Source of the DNA: Qipengyuania polymorpha
Lineage (GTDB): Bacteria; Pseudomonadota; Alphaproteobacteria; Sphingomonadales; Sphingomonadaceae
Reading direction: 5' to 3'
DNA: 64,000 nt
NCBI RefSeq assembly: GCF_019711435.1
Contig: NZ_JAIGNK010000004.1
Location: 124,001-188,000 of the forward strand
Shown: positions 41,324 to 51,400 of the stretch, one piece after another
Position numbering within the stretch: position 1 is the stretch's first letter
Layout: every line of letters begins with the position of its first letter
Translations under genes and position numbers: made by a program
The notes under the pieces: generated by a model
The model's database searches: none
What the model was told of the DNA's origin: nothing
The model's input: only the letters and a program-made list of their open reading frames with translations

Positions 41324-41748
41324 ACTGGAGCGAGCCTCTGCATGATTTGCGACTTTGATCCTGTAATCTGTCCCAGATGAAACTGATCGAGGTGTGAAAG
41401 AAAGGCCTCCAGCGCCCCTGCCAAGGCGGGCTTGAGCCCGCATACGCCATCGATGGCGCAGCCTTCCTTGCCTCCCATACAGGCGACAAAACCGTTCGTA
41501 TTTTCCAATGACCGGACAACCTCGCCTACATTGATTTGCGAAGCCTGCCGGGCGAGCCGCAGGCCACCGCTCCTGCCCCGCAAGGTTTCTACGAATCCTG
41601 CGGCTGCAAGGTCCTGTGCCACCTTGGCCAGGTGGTTGCGCGATATCCCATAGTGCTCAGCGATCCAGTCGATCGAGACCACATCGTCTTTGGCGGCAAG
41701 CGCCATAAGCATCCGCAGCGCATAGTCGGTTCGAAGGTTCAACTGCAT
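41320..41748 (-). CDS. nsrR: Rrf2 family NO-sensing repressor NsrR
   Basis: A 142-residue Rrf2 protein. The N-terminal wing-helix 'LNLRTDYALRMLMALAAKDDVVSIDWIAEHYGISRNHLAKVAQDL' and 'GFVETLRGRSGGLRLA' match NsrR, and three Cys in 'CMGGKEGCAIDGVC' provide the Fe-S ligands. The cluster reacts with nitric oxide and repression is lifted. It is divergent from the haemoglobin gene, with a perfect AT-rich palindrome between them. Confidence 0.9.
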   Translation of the reverse strand: MQLNLRTDYALRMLMALAAKDDVVSIDWIAEHYGISRNHLAKVAQDLAAAGFVETLRGRSGGLRLARQASQINVGEVVRSLENTNGFVACMGGKEGCAIDGVCGLKPALAGALEAFLSHLDQFHLGQITGSKSQIMQRLAPV

Positions 41749-41795
41749 AAAAGCGGTATATCAGATATTGCTTTTCCCGCAAAACGGGATATAAG

Positions 41796-41812
41796 AGGTA
41801 TATTATATACCT
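41796..41812. promoter_or_regulatory. NsrR-type operator palindrome
   Basis: AGGTATATTATATACCT is a perfect 17-bp palindrome around a central T in the 81-bp nsrR-haemoglobin intergenic region. Rrf2/NsrR operators are AT-rich dyads of this kind. It ends 17 bases before the haemoglobin start, so it can repress that operon. A related word, GGTATATC, lies at 41,756-41,763 near nsrR and may allow autoregulation. Confidence 0.75.
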
Positions 41813-41829
41813 GTTTTAAGGTTTACGAG

Positions 41830-42309
41830 ATGACCGCAAACGTCAAAGTTTCTCGCGCAGATGTGCTCGATGCACGAGCAGCGAAGCGCGCTCACGCTGA
41901 ATCGCTCGGCGTCACCGAGCAGTTCGTGTCGCAACTGGTGGACGAATTCTACGGACACATTCGCGAGGACGACCTGCTTGGCCCTATTTTCGCGGACCGT
42001 ATTTCGGAGTGGCCCACGCATCTTGAGCGCATGAAGTCCTTCTGGCGCTCCGTGTTGTTCAACAGCGGTGAGTTCGCAGGCAATCCCATGCGCAAGCACA
42101 TCGAGATTACTGGTCTGGAAGAGCACCATTTCACCCGCTGGCTGGACCTCTTTTACGCAACGCTCCGCACGCTCTCGAGCAAGCCAGAGCCGATCAGACT
42201 GGTTGCCGACCGAGCCCGCGCAATTGCTGACAGTCTCCTGACAGGCATTACGATCGGAAAGTCCGGAATCTCGGGGTCAACTGCAGGAAGGAACCTCCCC
42301 CATGTTTGA
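41830..42309 (+). CDS. Group III truncated haemoglobin
   Basis: A 159-residue protein with 'VSQLVDEFYGHIREDDLLGPIFADRI' (helices A-B), 'HLERMKSFWRSVLFNSGEFAGNPMRKHIEI' with the distal-side Trp/Arg pattern and 'LEEHHFTRWLDLFYATL' with the proximal His of group III trHbs. Such globins dispose of NO or bind ligands under low oxygen. It is the first gene of a three-gene operon under the NsrR-type operator; it overlaps the next gene by eight bases. Confidence 0.9.
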   Translation: MTANVKVSRADVLDARAAKRAHAESLGVTEQFVSQLVDEFYGHIREDDLLGPIFADRISEWPTHLERMKSFWRSVLFNSGEFAGNPMRKHIEITGLEEHHFTRWLDLFYATLRTLSSKPEPIRLVADRARAIADSLLTGITIGKSGISGSTAGRNLPHV

Positions 42310-42760
42310 ACAGCACACCTTACTCGCGGAGCGCGAGGTCCATCCGGCAAACGAAGTCGAGGCTCTCGACGGCATTCTGCAGCCGCTCTCGGTTGCACCA
42401 GTAGCTCCCGCGAATGCGGGCTTTCAGCTCCCAGCCCGGGTCTGGCAGATCATGCTCTCATGCTACGGCATATTCTTCTTCGCGATATTCTTGGCGACGG
42501 GCGGCAGTACGGCGGCGCGCTTCGCGATCGTGATTTCCGTCCTGTACACGGCAATATATTTCGGGGTCGCACGCCTGGGTGCGCGTCAAGCGGGGCGTGA
42601 ACAGACTTCACCCCTCGATTGCGGTGAAAAGCTTCCAACCTGGACCGGCCCGATGGATCGCAAGGCGGTGTTTGCGCAGGTTCTCGTTGTACCGGCAACA
42701 GTCTCTCTGTTCGGGATCGGCATTTTGATCATCGTCCTAGCGGTTGGACCCGGCGCGTGA
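42302..42760 (+). CDS. Two- to three-TM protein of the NO-response operon
   Basis: A 152-residue protein. After a polar N-terminus of about 45 residues come two adjacent helices ('VWQIMLSCYGIFFFAIFLATGG' and 'FAIVISVLYTAIYFGVARLG') and a third at the C-terminus ('VLVVPATVSLFGIGILIIVLAV'). No cofactor motif is seen. It overlaps genes on both sides, so it belongs to the NsrR operon. Function is not known to me. Confidence 0.75.
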   Translation: MFEQHTLLAEREVHPANEVEALDGILQPLSVAPVAPANAGFQLPARVWQIMLSCYGIFFFAIFLATGGSTAARFAIVISVLYTAIYFGVARLGARQAGREQTSPLDCGEKLPTWTGPMDRKAVFAQVLVVPATVSLFGIGILIIVLAVGPGA

Positions 42761-43041
42761 CACAGCCAGTCGAGCTCCCACCGAATGTGGTCAAATACGC
42801 CGAAAGTCCGATGTTTTCAGCAGAAACTGTTCCGGACAAACTGACCTCCGAACACAGACTAAAGCCAGGCGTCTGGGGCCGACTTTGCGTTGGCAAGGGC
42901 TTGGTCGAGTTTCACACTACCGGACCAGCCTCATCGACAACCGCCGTCAGAGCCGGAGAAAGCTTGATTATCGAACCGGCGTTATCGCACTTCGTTCGAC
43001 TATCGGCCGATGCGCAATTCAAAGTGACCTTTTATCACTAA
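42757..43041 (+). CDS. DUF1971 (YeaR/TehB-N-like) cupin protein
   Basis: A 94-residue single cupin-like domain: 'RLKPGVWGRLCVGKGLVEF', 'AGESLIIEPALSHFVRL' and 'FKVTFYH'. The E. coli relative YeaR is controlled by NsrR and NarL and linked to nitrate/NO stress, so its place as last gene of this operon fits. The GTG start overlaps the stop before it. Confidence 0.85.
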   Translation: MTQPVELPPNVVKYAESPMFSAETVPDKLTSEHRLKPGVWGRLCVGKGLVEFHTTGPASSTTAVRAGESLIIEPALSHFVRLSADAQFKVTFYH

Positions 43042-43565
43042 AAAGGCTTCGGGGGTTTCAGTCTTTCGCCCATAGGAAGCATGAACCGATAAATTACGTC
43101 GCGAGAGCTTCGAGCACGTCTCGGCGCAAAATGGTTATTGTTCTGTGACCCGATATCATGATCACGCCTTCGGTGCTCTCCCTGACGAGCCGGACTTGAT
43201 CACCGTGTGTGCCGCTAAGGACGTGGACCCAGACGAGGTCCGACTGATCAAGCCGACATAAGCTCAGCCCACTCGACCTACGGATAAAATTCGAGGCTAT
43301 TAAACGGCTTCTTAGCGGCAGGACTGAACGAGAAACTGATCTACAAGCGAAAGGGGGCCGATAGCGGACAGGCAAGAAATAGGTAAGAAACCCTTTTATG
43401 GCCGAGATAGCTGAACGGTCTGTAGGTAATACCATAGGGAGAGGTGCCGAGGCCGCTAGGTAATCGCCAATTTGCGTGCACCGCCTCGGCAGGCATGGAG
43501 CGTAACCTAATGACATCTGTTAAATGCTAACCGCTTCTTTACCATAAAAGGATATCCGGGGTTTG
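43042..43565. other. Gap without a supportable gene
   Basis: In these 524 bases the only coding-like stretch is on the minus strand at 43094-43264. It reads like the end of a small protein ('DQSDLVWVHVLSGTHGDQVRLV...TITILRRDVLEALAT') but lacks an ATG, GTG or ribosome-binding site at a sensible place, so it may be a gene remnant. The right part is AT-richer and holds TTAAATGCTAACC about 45 bases before the large kinase gene, perhaps part of its promoter. Confidence 0.4.
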
Positions 43566-46500
43566 ATGGATAAGGGCGCGACATTTCCGAAGCTTGGACC
43601 GGAGGCGATAGAGGTCTGCGGCAGCTTGGCAGGTGCGGTGGTAATCAGTTTCATCTACGGTGTGCTGGCCTACCTAAGCCTTGAGCTCACGCTCGGATCG
43701 AACAGCGTTGCCGCGTTCTGGATGGGCAATGCGGTGGTCGTGGGTATGTTGCTTGGTCGCGGGATGCGTTGCCGGGTTGCTGCCGTCAGCCTCTGCTTTC
43801 TCGCCAACATTGCAGCCTATCTGGCAGTCGGAATATCAACTGCACTCGCAGTAATCCTGTCGGGTTCCAATATGTTGGAAATCCTTCTCGCGTTATTCGC
43901 GCTCGACCGCCTCGTAATCCGCTCTCGAACCTTTGACAATTTGAGCCAATTCGTGAAGCTCGCGGTTGTCGGCGCCCTCGTGCCTTTCGTATCGGGTGCC
44001 GTTTCGGCGAGCGCGGTGGCCATGCTGGGCGGCGGCGATTGGCTCACCACGTATGGGCTGTGGGTCGCTGCCCATAGTCTGCAAATCCCGATTTTCGCAT
44101 CGGTCCTGCTTATTCTTCGCAACTCGCTCGAGGACCGCAGTTCCTACGAAACTGTTCCTGCAAGAAATTGGGCAGCGCTGATCGCCGCAACGCTTGCGAC
44201 AGCGGCGCTCATATTCGGTCAGACAACCTTTCCGTTCCTCTTCCTTGCCATGCCGCTGGTCATTTTTGCCGCATTCACGACAGGGCGACTGGGCACCGCT
44301 GTCGTTGTCGCCATTCTTTCCCTCGTCGCTTCCCTGGCGACCCTGAACGGCATGGGGCCGATTGCGCTCGTCAAGGGCGGTGCGCGCGAAGAAGTCATCG
44401 CGCTCGAGGCGTTCCTGCTTTCCTGCCTTGCGATCGGACTTCCAGTGGCGGTGGCGCTGGCCAACAAAGCATCGATCCGTGATGACTTGCAGGAAAGCCG
44501 GGACCTCGTGGAGTCGATCCTCGCGGGCGTCGGCGACCTTGTTTTCCGTGTCGATGCAAACTGGCGCTTTACCTACGCCAATCCGCGGTGGAAAAAGGTC
44601 ACCGGATTTGCGCCCGAAGACCTGATCGGCACAAACCCTTTCCAGAACCTCATCGACCGCAATTCCGTTGACCTGCGCGCCGAAAAACACGCCATTGAGA
44701 AGGGACGCAAGATAGCGGAAAGGATAATTGTCCAGACTACCACCGCAGAAGGACGCACGCTGCAATTCGCCGTCGGCATGAACCCTCAGTTCGACCGGTT
44801 AGGAAATTTCGTGGGCGGCATCGGCACGGCGACCGACGTCACGGAAAAATTGGCACGCGAACACGCGCTGACAGAGAGCGAGAAACGTTTTCGACGCCTT
44901 GCCGAAACCGCGCCGGTCGGAATCTTCCAAGCCAACGCAAAAGGCGAGATTACCTACGCGGCCTCACAATGGGTGGAACGCTTCGGACTAAAGGCCGAAG
45001 ATTTAATCGGTCACCGCTGGAAGGACGCCTTGGCAACCGGCGAAGAACTGGAAAACGATCCGGCCTTTGCGGGGTTCGATCAGACGAACCCCATTCGCCA
45101 CCGCGTGCTGAATTTTCGCAACCGCCAAGGCGAAGAGTTCTGGTGGGAAACGATCAATTCCGCTGAGTTTGACGAGTCCGGTAATGTCTCCGGCTTCGTT
45201 GGGGTCGCGCACGACATCACCGAGCAGCGCTTGGCCGATGAACGCCTGCGTGAAAGCGAGCGGCGCTTTCAGGCACTGGCCAACATGGCCCCGGCAGGGA
45301 TTTTTCGCACAGATGCGACTGGTAGCTGCACCTACGTCAACGCGGCCTGGAAATCGCTTAGCGGTCTTGAAGATGGCCAGTGGGAGGGCGACGGTTGGTC
45401 CAGCGCAGTACACCCCGAAGATCTCGATCGCGTAGTGGCAATATGGGTCGAGGCAGTGCGCACCCAGACCACGGGCGAAGAGGAATTTAGATGGCTCAGG
45501 CCCGATGGATCGATAGTCTGGACGCATGTGACATTTGGCCCCGAGTTTGGCGAGAACGGCGCAGTCACTGGCTACATCGGGGTTGTCAGCAATATAACCG
45601 AGGAGGTCGAGGCGCGCCTGCGGTTGGCAGAACGGGAACAGCAACTCGCCCTTCTGGCCGACAATGCGACCGACGCCGTGCTGCGGCTCGACCTCGATGG
45701 CGTTTGTAAATACGCTTCACCCTCTGCCCGGCAAGTATTCGGGCTCGACCCCGCGCTTTTTGTGGGTAACCAGTTTATCACCGGCTTCCACGAGGACGAC
45801 GCGGACGAAGTCGTCTCGCAATTCCGCGCGCTGGCATCCGGTGAATTGGACAATGTCCGCATCACCTTCCGCTCTAAGAGTCTCATCCTGCCCGACGAAT
45901 ATGCCTGGCTCGAAGCGAACTGCGGGCTCGTTCGGGAGGGAGAGAGCGGGGAGCCTCTGGAAATCATCGCATCGCTGCGAAATGTCGATCAGACCAAGCA
46001 GCTTGAGAGCGATCTTCTGGAGGCGAAGGAGCGCGCAGAGTCCGCCGCGGCTGCCAAGTCGGACTTTCTTGCCAATATGAGCCACGAAATCCGCACTCCG
46101 ATGAACGGTGTGATCGGCTTCACCGAAGTGGCGCTTGCCGGAGAGCTAGACGAGGAATTGCGCAGCAATCTGGAAATGCTGGCGGATAGTGGCAAGGCGA
46201 TGCTCGCCCTGCTGAACGACCTCCTCGATTCAGCGAAGATCGATGCCGGACGGATGCTTATCGAGCCGCAACCGGTGAATGTGCGCCATAAGTTGCGCGG
46301 CGCGATTACGATGATGACGCCGGCAGCCGCGCGCAAGGACGTGGAAATTGTCCTGGAGGCCGATGACGACGTTCCAGAATGGCTCGAGAGCGACCCGACC
46401 CGGCTGCGCCAGATCGCACTCAATCTTATCGGCAATGCCGTGAAGTTTACGGAAAGCGGCCGGATAACCGTTTCGCTCCGAACAGCCGAGGGGGGTGAGA

Positions 46501-47480
46501 GGTTTGAAATCGCGGTGAGCGATACCGGCATCGGCATTCCGCAAGATAAACTCGAGCAGATTTTCGAGAAGTTCACGCAAGCCGACAGCAGCATTGATCG
46601 GCGTTTCGGCGGCACGGGCTTGGGTCTCCCGATCTGCGCCCAGCTTGCAGATCTGCTCGGCGGTTCGATCGCCGTCGAGAGCAAGGTCGGCAAGGGATCC
46701 ACCTTTACACTGACCTTGCCGCTTGTGACGGTGGACGCGCCCGGCAAAACGACAAAGGAAGTGAAAGAGAGGCGCCAGCTCTCCGAGAGCACGCTCAATG
46801 CCCGCATCCTTGTCGCCGAAGACAATCTCATCAACCAGCAGGTTACTCTCGCCATGCTCGAACGGATTGGGCTGAGCGCCACTATTGCGACGGATGGCCA
46901 AGACGCTGTTGACCGCGTACTGGCCGCCAACGTGAGCGATGAGCCTTTCGATCTGGTGCTGATGGACGTTCAGATGCCAGTGCTCGACGGCCTAGCCGCC
47001 ACCCGCGCCATCCGTGCTGCAGGTGTGGACGCAAAGCGCCTGCCGATTATCGCCGTTACCGCCAACGCCTTTGCGGAAAATACCGAGGAATGCCTTGCGG
47101 CCGGCATGCAGGGACACCTCCCGAAACCGCTCTCGCTGGACGACCTCGCCGAAGTTCTCGAACAGTGGCTAGGGGTTCCACCTGGGCTTGAACTGCCGCA
47201 ACCGCCTCGACAACCCAGCGAGAAATTAAGAAAGAGCTTTTCGAAGCGCAAGGCCAAAGCACTTGAGGCTATTGATGCGGCCATACGCAAAGGAGAGCTG
47301 GAATCCTGCTCGCTTGGCGAAGTCGCGACCCAGTTGCACCAGATCGCAGGCGTTGCGGCTTTCTTCGGCGAGACCGATCTTGGGGCGGAATGCAGCCAGC
47401 TCGACCAGCGGCTCCGCAAATGCCCGGATTCTGTGAAAGCCCACGACTTCACAGTGGTTCGCAGCCTGCTACAGGCGTGA
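43566..47480 (+). CDS. MASE1-PAS hybrid histidine kinase with receiver and HPt
   Basis: A 1304-residue sensor. Residues about 15-300 form an 8-TM MASE1 domain; four PAS domains follow (about 305-430, 435-555, 560-680, 685-810). The HisKA box 'FLANMSHEIRTPMNGVIGF' has His840; the ATPase domain has 'ALNLIGNAVKFTE', 'DTGIGI' and 'GGTGLGL'. The receiver has phospho-acceptor Asp1134 in 'LMDVQMP' and Lys in 'LPKPL'. A C-terminal HPt-like segment has 'LHQIAG' (His1258). It could thus carry a full internal relay and send phosphate to a separate regulator. The gene for an outer-membrane barrel follows by 22 bases. Confidence 0.93.
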   Translation: MDKGATFPKLGPEAIEVCGSLAGAVVISFIYGVLAYLSLELTLGSNSVAAFWMGNAVVVGMLLGRGMRCRVAAVSLCFLANIAAYLAVGISTALAVILSGSNMLEILLALFALDRLVIRSRTFDNLSQFVKLAVVGALVPFVSGAVSASAVAMLGGGDWLTTYGLWVAAHSLQIPIFASVLLILRNSLEDRSSYETVPARNWAALIAATLATAALIFGQTTFPFLFLAMPLVIFAAFTTGRLGTAVVVAILSLVASLATLNGMGPIALVKGGAREEVIALEAFLLSCLAIGLPVAVALANKASIRDDLQESRDLVESILAGVGDLVFRVDANWRFTYANPRWKKVTGFAPEDLIGTNPFQNLIDRNSVDLRAEKHAIEKGRKIAERIIVQTTTAEGRTLQFAVGMNPQFDRLGNFVGGIGTATDVTEKLAREHALTESEKRFRRLAETAPVGIFQANAKGEITYAASQWVERFGLKAEDLIGHRWKDALATGEELENDPAFAGFDQTNPIRHRVLNFRNRQGEEFWWETINSAEFDESGNVSGFVGVAHDITEQRLADERLRESERRFQALANMAPAGIFRTDATGSCTYVNAAWKSLSGLEDGQWEGDGWSSAVHPEDLDRVVAIWVEAVRTQTTGEEEFRWLRPDGSIVWTHVTFGPEFGENGAVTGYIGVVSNITEEVEARLRLAEREQQLALLADNATDAVLRLDLDGVCKYASPSARQVFGLDPALFVGNQFITGFHEDDADEVVSQFRALASGELDNVRITFRSKSLILPDEYAWLEANCGLVREGESGEPLEIIASLRNVDQTKQLESDLLEAKERAESAAAAKSDFLANMSHEIRTPMNGVIGFTEVALAGELDEELRSNLEMLADSGKAMLALLNDLLDSAKIDAGRMLIEPQPVNVRHKLRGAITMMTPAAARKDVEIVLEADDDVPEWLESDPTRLRQIALNLIGNAVKFTESGRITVSLRTAEGGERFEIAVSDTGIGIPQDKLEQIFEKFTQADSSIDRRFGGTGLGLPICAQLADLLGGSIAVESKVGKGSTFTLTLPLVTVDAPGKTTKEVKERRQLSESTLNARILVAEDNLINQQVTLAMLERIGLSATIATDGQDAVDRVLAANVSDEPFDLVLMDVQMPVLDGLAATRAIRAAGVDAKRLPIIAVTANAFAENTEECLAAGMQGHLPKPLSLDDLAEVLEQWLGVPPGLELPQPPRQPSEKLRKSFSKRKAKALEAIDAAIRKGELESCSLGEVATQLHQIAGVAAFFGETDLGAECSQLDQRLRKCPDSVKAHDFTVVRSLLQA

Positions 47481-47502
47481 GTGGGATTTGAATTAGGAGC
47501 GA

Positions 47503-48402
47503 GTGTTGAGGAATTATCGACTGATCGCGGCAATGGGTCTCGTTCCCGTAATGTTGACCGGACAACCTGCTCATGCGGAAAGCGAAGTGTTCGCCGATGT
47601 CTCGGTGCGCGGAGTGGCGGCCAAACGCGATGTCGTCGAAAGCGATGAATTCGACAGCACCGGATATGGGGCTGATGCACGGCTCTTCTACGAAAACGAC
47701 GATGAGAGGATAAGGTACTGGGTCGATACGTCGGTCGGGATCTTCGATTACACTGACGAAGGCCGCTCGACGCGGGAAACCTTCCGCGGCGAATTGGGCG
47801 GTGCGTACCAGATAAGCGAAACCATCGAGCTTTCGCTTGAAATTGCTCATTCCGAAAATCTGGTTTTCGTGGAATCCCTGCAGGCCGATCAAAAGCGCGG
47901 CCGATTGCAGGGGCAATGGGAACGAGACGACGACCGCGTCCGGGTCCATGCAGAGTATCGCCATCGCAGCTATGACCAGGAGGTTGAAGCGACCGGCAGC
48001 GGCATGCGCTATTCGGCCGAATACAATCGGCGCTTTGGCTCCTATCATTGGCTTCGCTTCAGGGTGTTTCAGGATGCCATAGATAGCGAAGACAACCGGC
48101 GCGACTACAATCGCATTTCAGGGGCTGTCGACTATAGCCATCCTGTCACCAACCTCCTCCGCGCGAGGGCCAATGTCGACGTCCGGAGCTGGAAATTCCC
48201 GGGCCGCACTGCGCAAGGCGATCCCGATGGCGACAAGCGCAAAGACAGCTATATCGCGCCCGAAATCGGTCTCGATTACGGGCGGCAAAGCGGCGGGATT
48301 TTCGGCAATCTGCGCCTAAGCTACCAATTGCGCACGAGCAATGACGAGCGTTTTACGGGCGACACGCCACGTGTGGCGGCGGAAGTTGGATACCGCTTCT
48401 AG
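47503..48402 (+). CDS. Outer-membrane beta-barrel protein
   Basis: A 299-residue protein with a signal peptide ending 'GQPAHAES' and then alternating polar and aromatic strands with short turns ('RYWVDTSVGIFDYT', 'IELSLEIAHSENLVF', 'VHAEYRHRSYDQEV', 'HWLRFRVFQDAI', 'NLRLSYQLRTS'). It ends in 'EVGYRF', the C-terminal aromatic signal recognised by the Bam machinery. Around 12-14 strands seem possible. The GTG at 47503 follows AGGAGC. The stop codon shares bases with the convergent stop of the PgsB-like gene (TCTAGC). It may be the outer-membrane exit of the polymer system, which is inference from location. Confidence 0.85.
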   Translation: MLRNYRLIAAMGLVPVMLTGQPAHAESEVFADVSVRGVAAKRDVVESDEFDSTGYGADARLFYENDDERIRYWVDTSVGIFDYTDEGRSTRETFRGELGGAYQISETIELSLEIAHSENLVFVESLQADQKRGRLQGQWERDDDRVRVHAEYRHRSYDQEVEATGSGMRYSAEYNRRFGSYHWLRFRVFQDAIDSEDNRRDYNRISGAVDYSHPVTNLLRARANVDVRSWKFPGRTAQGDPDGDKRKDSYIAPEIGLDYGRQSGGIFGNLRLSYQLRTSNDERFTGDTPRVAAEVGYRF

Positions 48403-51400
48403 CGCCGGCGTGTCAGTCGCAAAGCCATGTCACGGACATTATTGCCCGTTTCGCTCATCCAGCCGGACAACCAGCCACCCTTCTGGCGAATAGTCAGCCG
48501 CTTAAGTTCTATCGCGGCGCGGGCGCTGCTGATCTGTTCTGCCATCACTGCCCGATAGACTTTTTCTGCTGCCTTGCGCCGGCGAACGGCATCGCTGGCA
48601 TCAAGGAATGCCTCGGTAAAATCGGTCAGCCATTTGCCGACAGAGCTTTCGGATTTTGCTTCGTCCTCCTGCGATGAGTTCGCGAAATCCATCTCGCGCC
48701 GTCTGAGTTGCGCTTCCATCCGCTCGATAATGCCAGCCAGCGATCGAGAGGTAATCGTCGATGAAATATCGCCACGCTCCCGCAGAGCGGAAATCGTTTC
48801 GCGAACCTTGCCTTCCGACAACGCGCCGAATTCCTGGAAAGACGAGAGGGTCTGGAAGCCCTGCTCGGCTCGACCCGCATCCTCGCCCAGCAAAGCCTCG
48901 CAAGCGCCGTGGACCGCGTCCCACGCCTGCCAGGTGTAGACAAAATCGAGCCCTGTGCCCTTGATATTCTGCAAACCCATGATCCGGTTCAACAGTCCGG
49001 GCGGGGTTTCCCGTGCGATCTGGCGAACCAGCGTGTCGCCCTTGGTGAAATAATTGCGGACCGGAACAAGCGACGCCATGAAGCTTTCTCGCAAGGCTTC
49101 GCGGATGGCGGCGTGTGCCTTTGCGAGATCATCGGTCAGTTGGCTGCGCAGTGATTGGCAGACGCCGAGTGCAGTATCGAGGTCGGCGATGTGCTTTGCC
49201 ACCCGGTCGGCGAAGTCTTCCGGCAGCGCCTCACCAAGTGCAGCGGCGAGCTTGCCCTCCTGCCAAGCTGCGACAAATGCCGATGTATCCGCTTGGCCCA
49301 ATTCGCCGAGCATGGCGATCAGGCGCCATTCGATCTCCTTGCGCGACCGGGGAAAGCGATGCCGCTTCATGAGCGCATCGAACGCCTCGTCCACTCCTCC
49401 TTCGGCCGACGTAAGGTCAATCGCGGCAGCATACTCATCCCACTCCTGCCGGATGAAATCGAGCAAGCCTTCGATGTTCGAGCCGATGAGGAAATGCCGG
49501 TCTGCACTGACATCGTTGACGATCATGCTGGCAAAGACGCGCGATCGCGGCACACGGTCTGCCCGATTGTTGACGACTGTGGTGACGAAAACACCCGGGT
49601 CGCTCGACAAGTCGTGATCGGCAAAGCCCATCCGTGTCCAATTGCCCATAGCGCCGAACCGCTCGTTGGCGGACATGCCCATGACGAATTCGAGCAATGC
49701 GCCATCTACGGCAGAGCGAGGATAGACCTTCAGCACGCCGAGATCGGCGACCACTCGATCGGCCATTTCCTTGACGCAATAATCACGGTCCAGCCCCAAC
49801 TCGCGGCCCATGGCATTGACCAAAGCAATATTGTTAGGGTGTTCGGCATAGGGAAACCGGTCAAGCAGGCGCTTGTGCAGCAGGCCGGCATCGCGCCAAC
49901 CGACAGTCTCGACCCGTGTGTCGAACAGCTCCGCCCGCTGTTCGAGAAGCGGCAGCATCTCTTCTTCCGAAGTGCACAGCACGGATCCTTCGGGAACGAA
50001 CTCGCACATGACTTCGGCCACATTGCGCCCGGCCGGCCCCTGCACGTCTTCGTGATCCGGAAAGGTGTTGGTAATGGTGGCGATATCGTCCTTCATCCAG
50101 TCGCGCTGAAGAATTTTCACGAAGCTCGGATTGAGCGCCATGCATTCCCAAAGGAAACTGCGCGCGCCGACACCCTTCGCAATCGCAAGCAGATCGGCCT
50201 GCTCCCAGATGGTCGCCTTGTCGTAGGGTCGAAACAGGAATAGCTCGGTCAGGTCTCCGTAGGGTTCGCCCAGCAGGAACATCGCCTCGCAGCCTGTTGT
50301 CTTGGACACCAGCGGTGCGCCCAGCGAGTTCATCAGCCCCGCCTTCAGGCGTTCCGTCCCTGATTTACCCCTCGTTCCCCAACCACCCAGCGACAGGGCG
50401 ATGCTCTTGCGAAGCAATCGAACTTGGCGCGCCTTCCACATGTGCCGTCCGAAAAACCATGCCGATAACAGGACGAGAAAAATGGCAAGGTCAGTGAGCG
50501 AATTCTCATAGACGGTAGCCACATAGGCGGCGATTTCGTCGAGCAGGAAGGGGATGCCCAGCAAGATGCCGCCGACGTCGAACAGGCGGGTCACACCTTG
50601 GTCGGGCTGGGCAATTTCCTTTGCGCTCTCCCCCTCTGGGTAAGGACGATGATGCAGCGTGACCCCCAACTCTTCCAGCCGTTTTACATAGGTTGCCGGG
50701 TCATTGTTACGCAGGTCGGCCAACTCGGGAAAACGGCGTGTGACCTGCCACCACACGCTTGCACGATCCAGAAGGCCTTCGGGCGAAGTTACCGCGGTGA
50801 GTCCCTCGCTGGTGTAGATACGCGTTTCGCCCCCCCGGTCGACAGCGGAGAGTACGAGATCCAGCAAGGGCAGATAGTTGCGCCAGCCGCCTTCACTTGC
50901 GATGTGCAAAGGTTCCCCTGGCACAGCGGTTGGGGCAAGCTCTGCCAGGTGCGCCGAGGGTGCCACGATCCCGCCCCGAAAGACACGCCCAATCGTGTGA
51001 TAAAAGGCCTGCCGTTTGTCGGTCGCGCCCAGCTTCAACTCGTAGAGCGTCCGCCAGACACGCCGCTCGAATACCTCGCCGCGCGTGATACGAGGAACCC
51101 TGCCGGTTGAAAGGGTCAGCGAGAAATCCTGCTGCGTCAGCACGGACATCACACGCCCTACGCGCGCCTCGTCTGCCGCGAGATAAGGCGCAATTTCGGG
51201 AAGACGCCGCGTTTCGCCCTCGGTCATTCCTGCCACGGCTGTCATGATTAATGCTGCAATTTCCTTGCCATCGCTATCGCAGCTCAGCCAGATCCGCTCA
51301 CTCGCCTCACCCGCCCAGCGTCTGACACGCGGCTTCGGCGCAGTTTGCCGCAGGTTTGCAAGTGCAGTCCGAAGGGTCGAGGCCCACTCGTCGGCCTGCG

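Noticed and set aside
43094-43264. A minus-strand frame with coding-like sequence ending in LEALAT
   Set aside because: No start codon with context; too short to tell a remnant from chance, so it is only mentioned in the gap entry.
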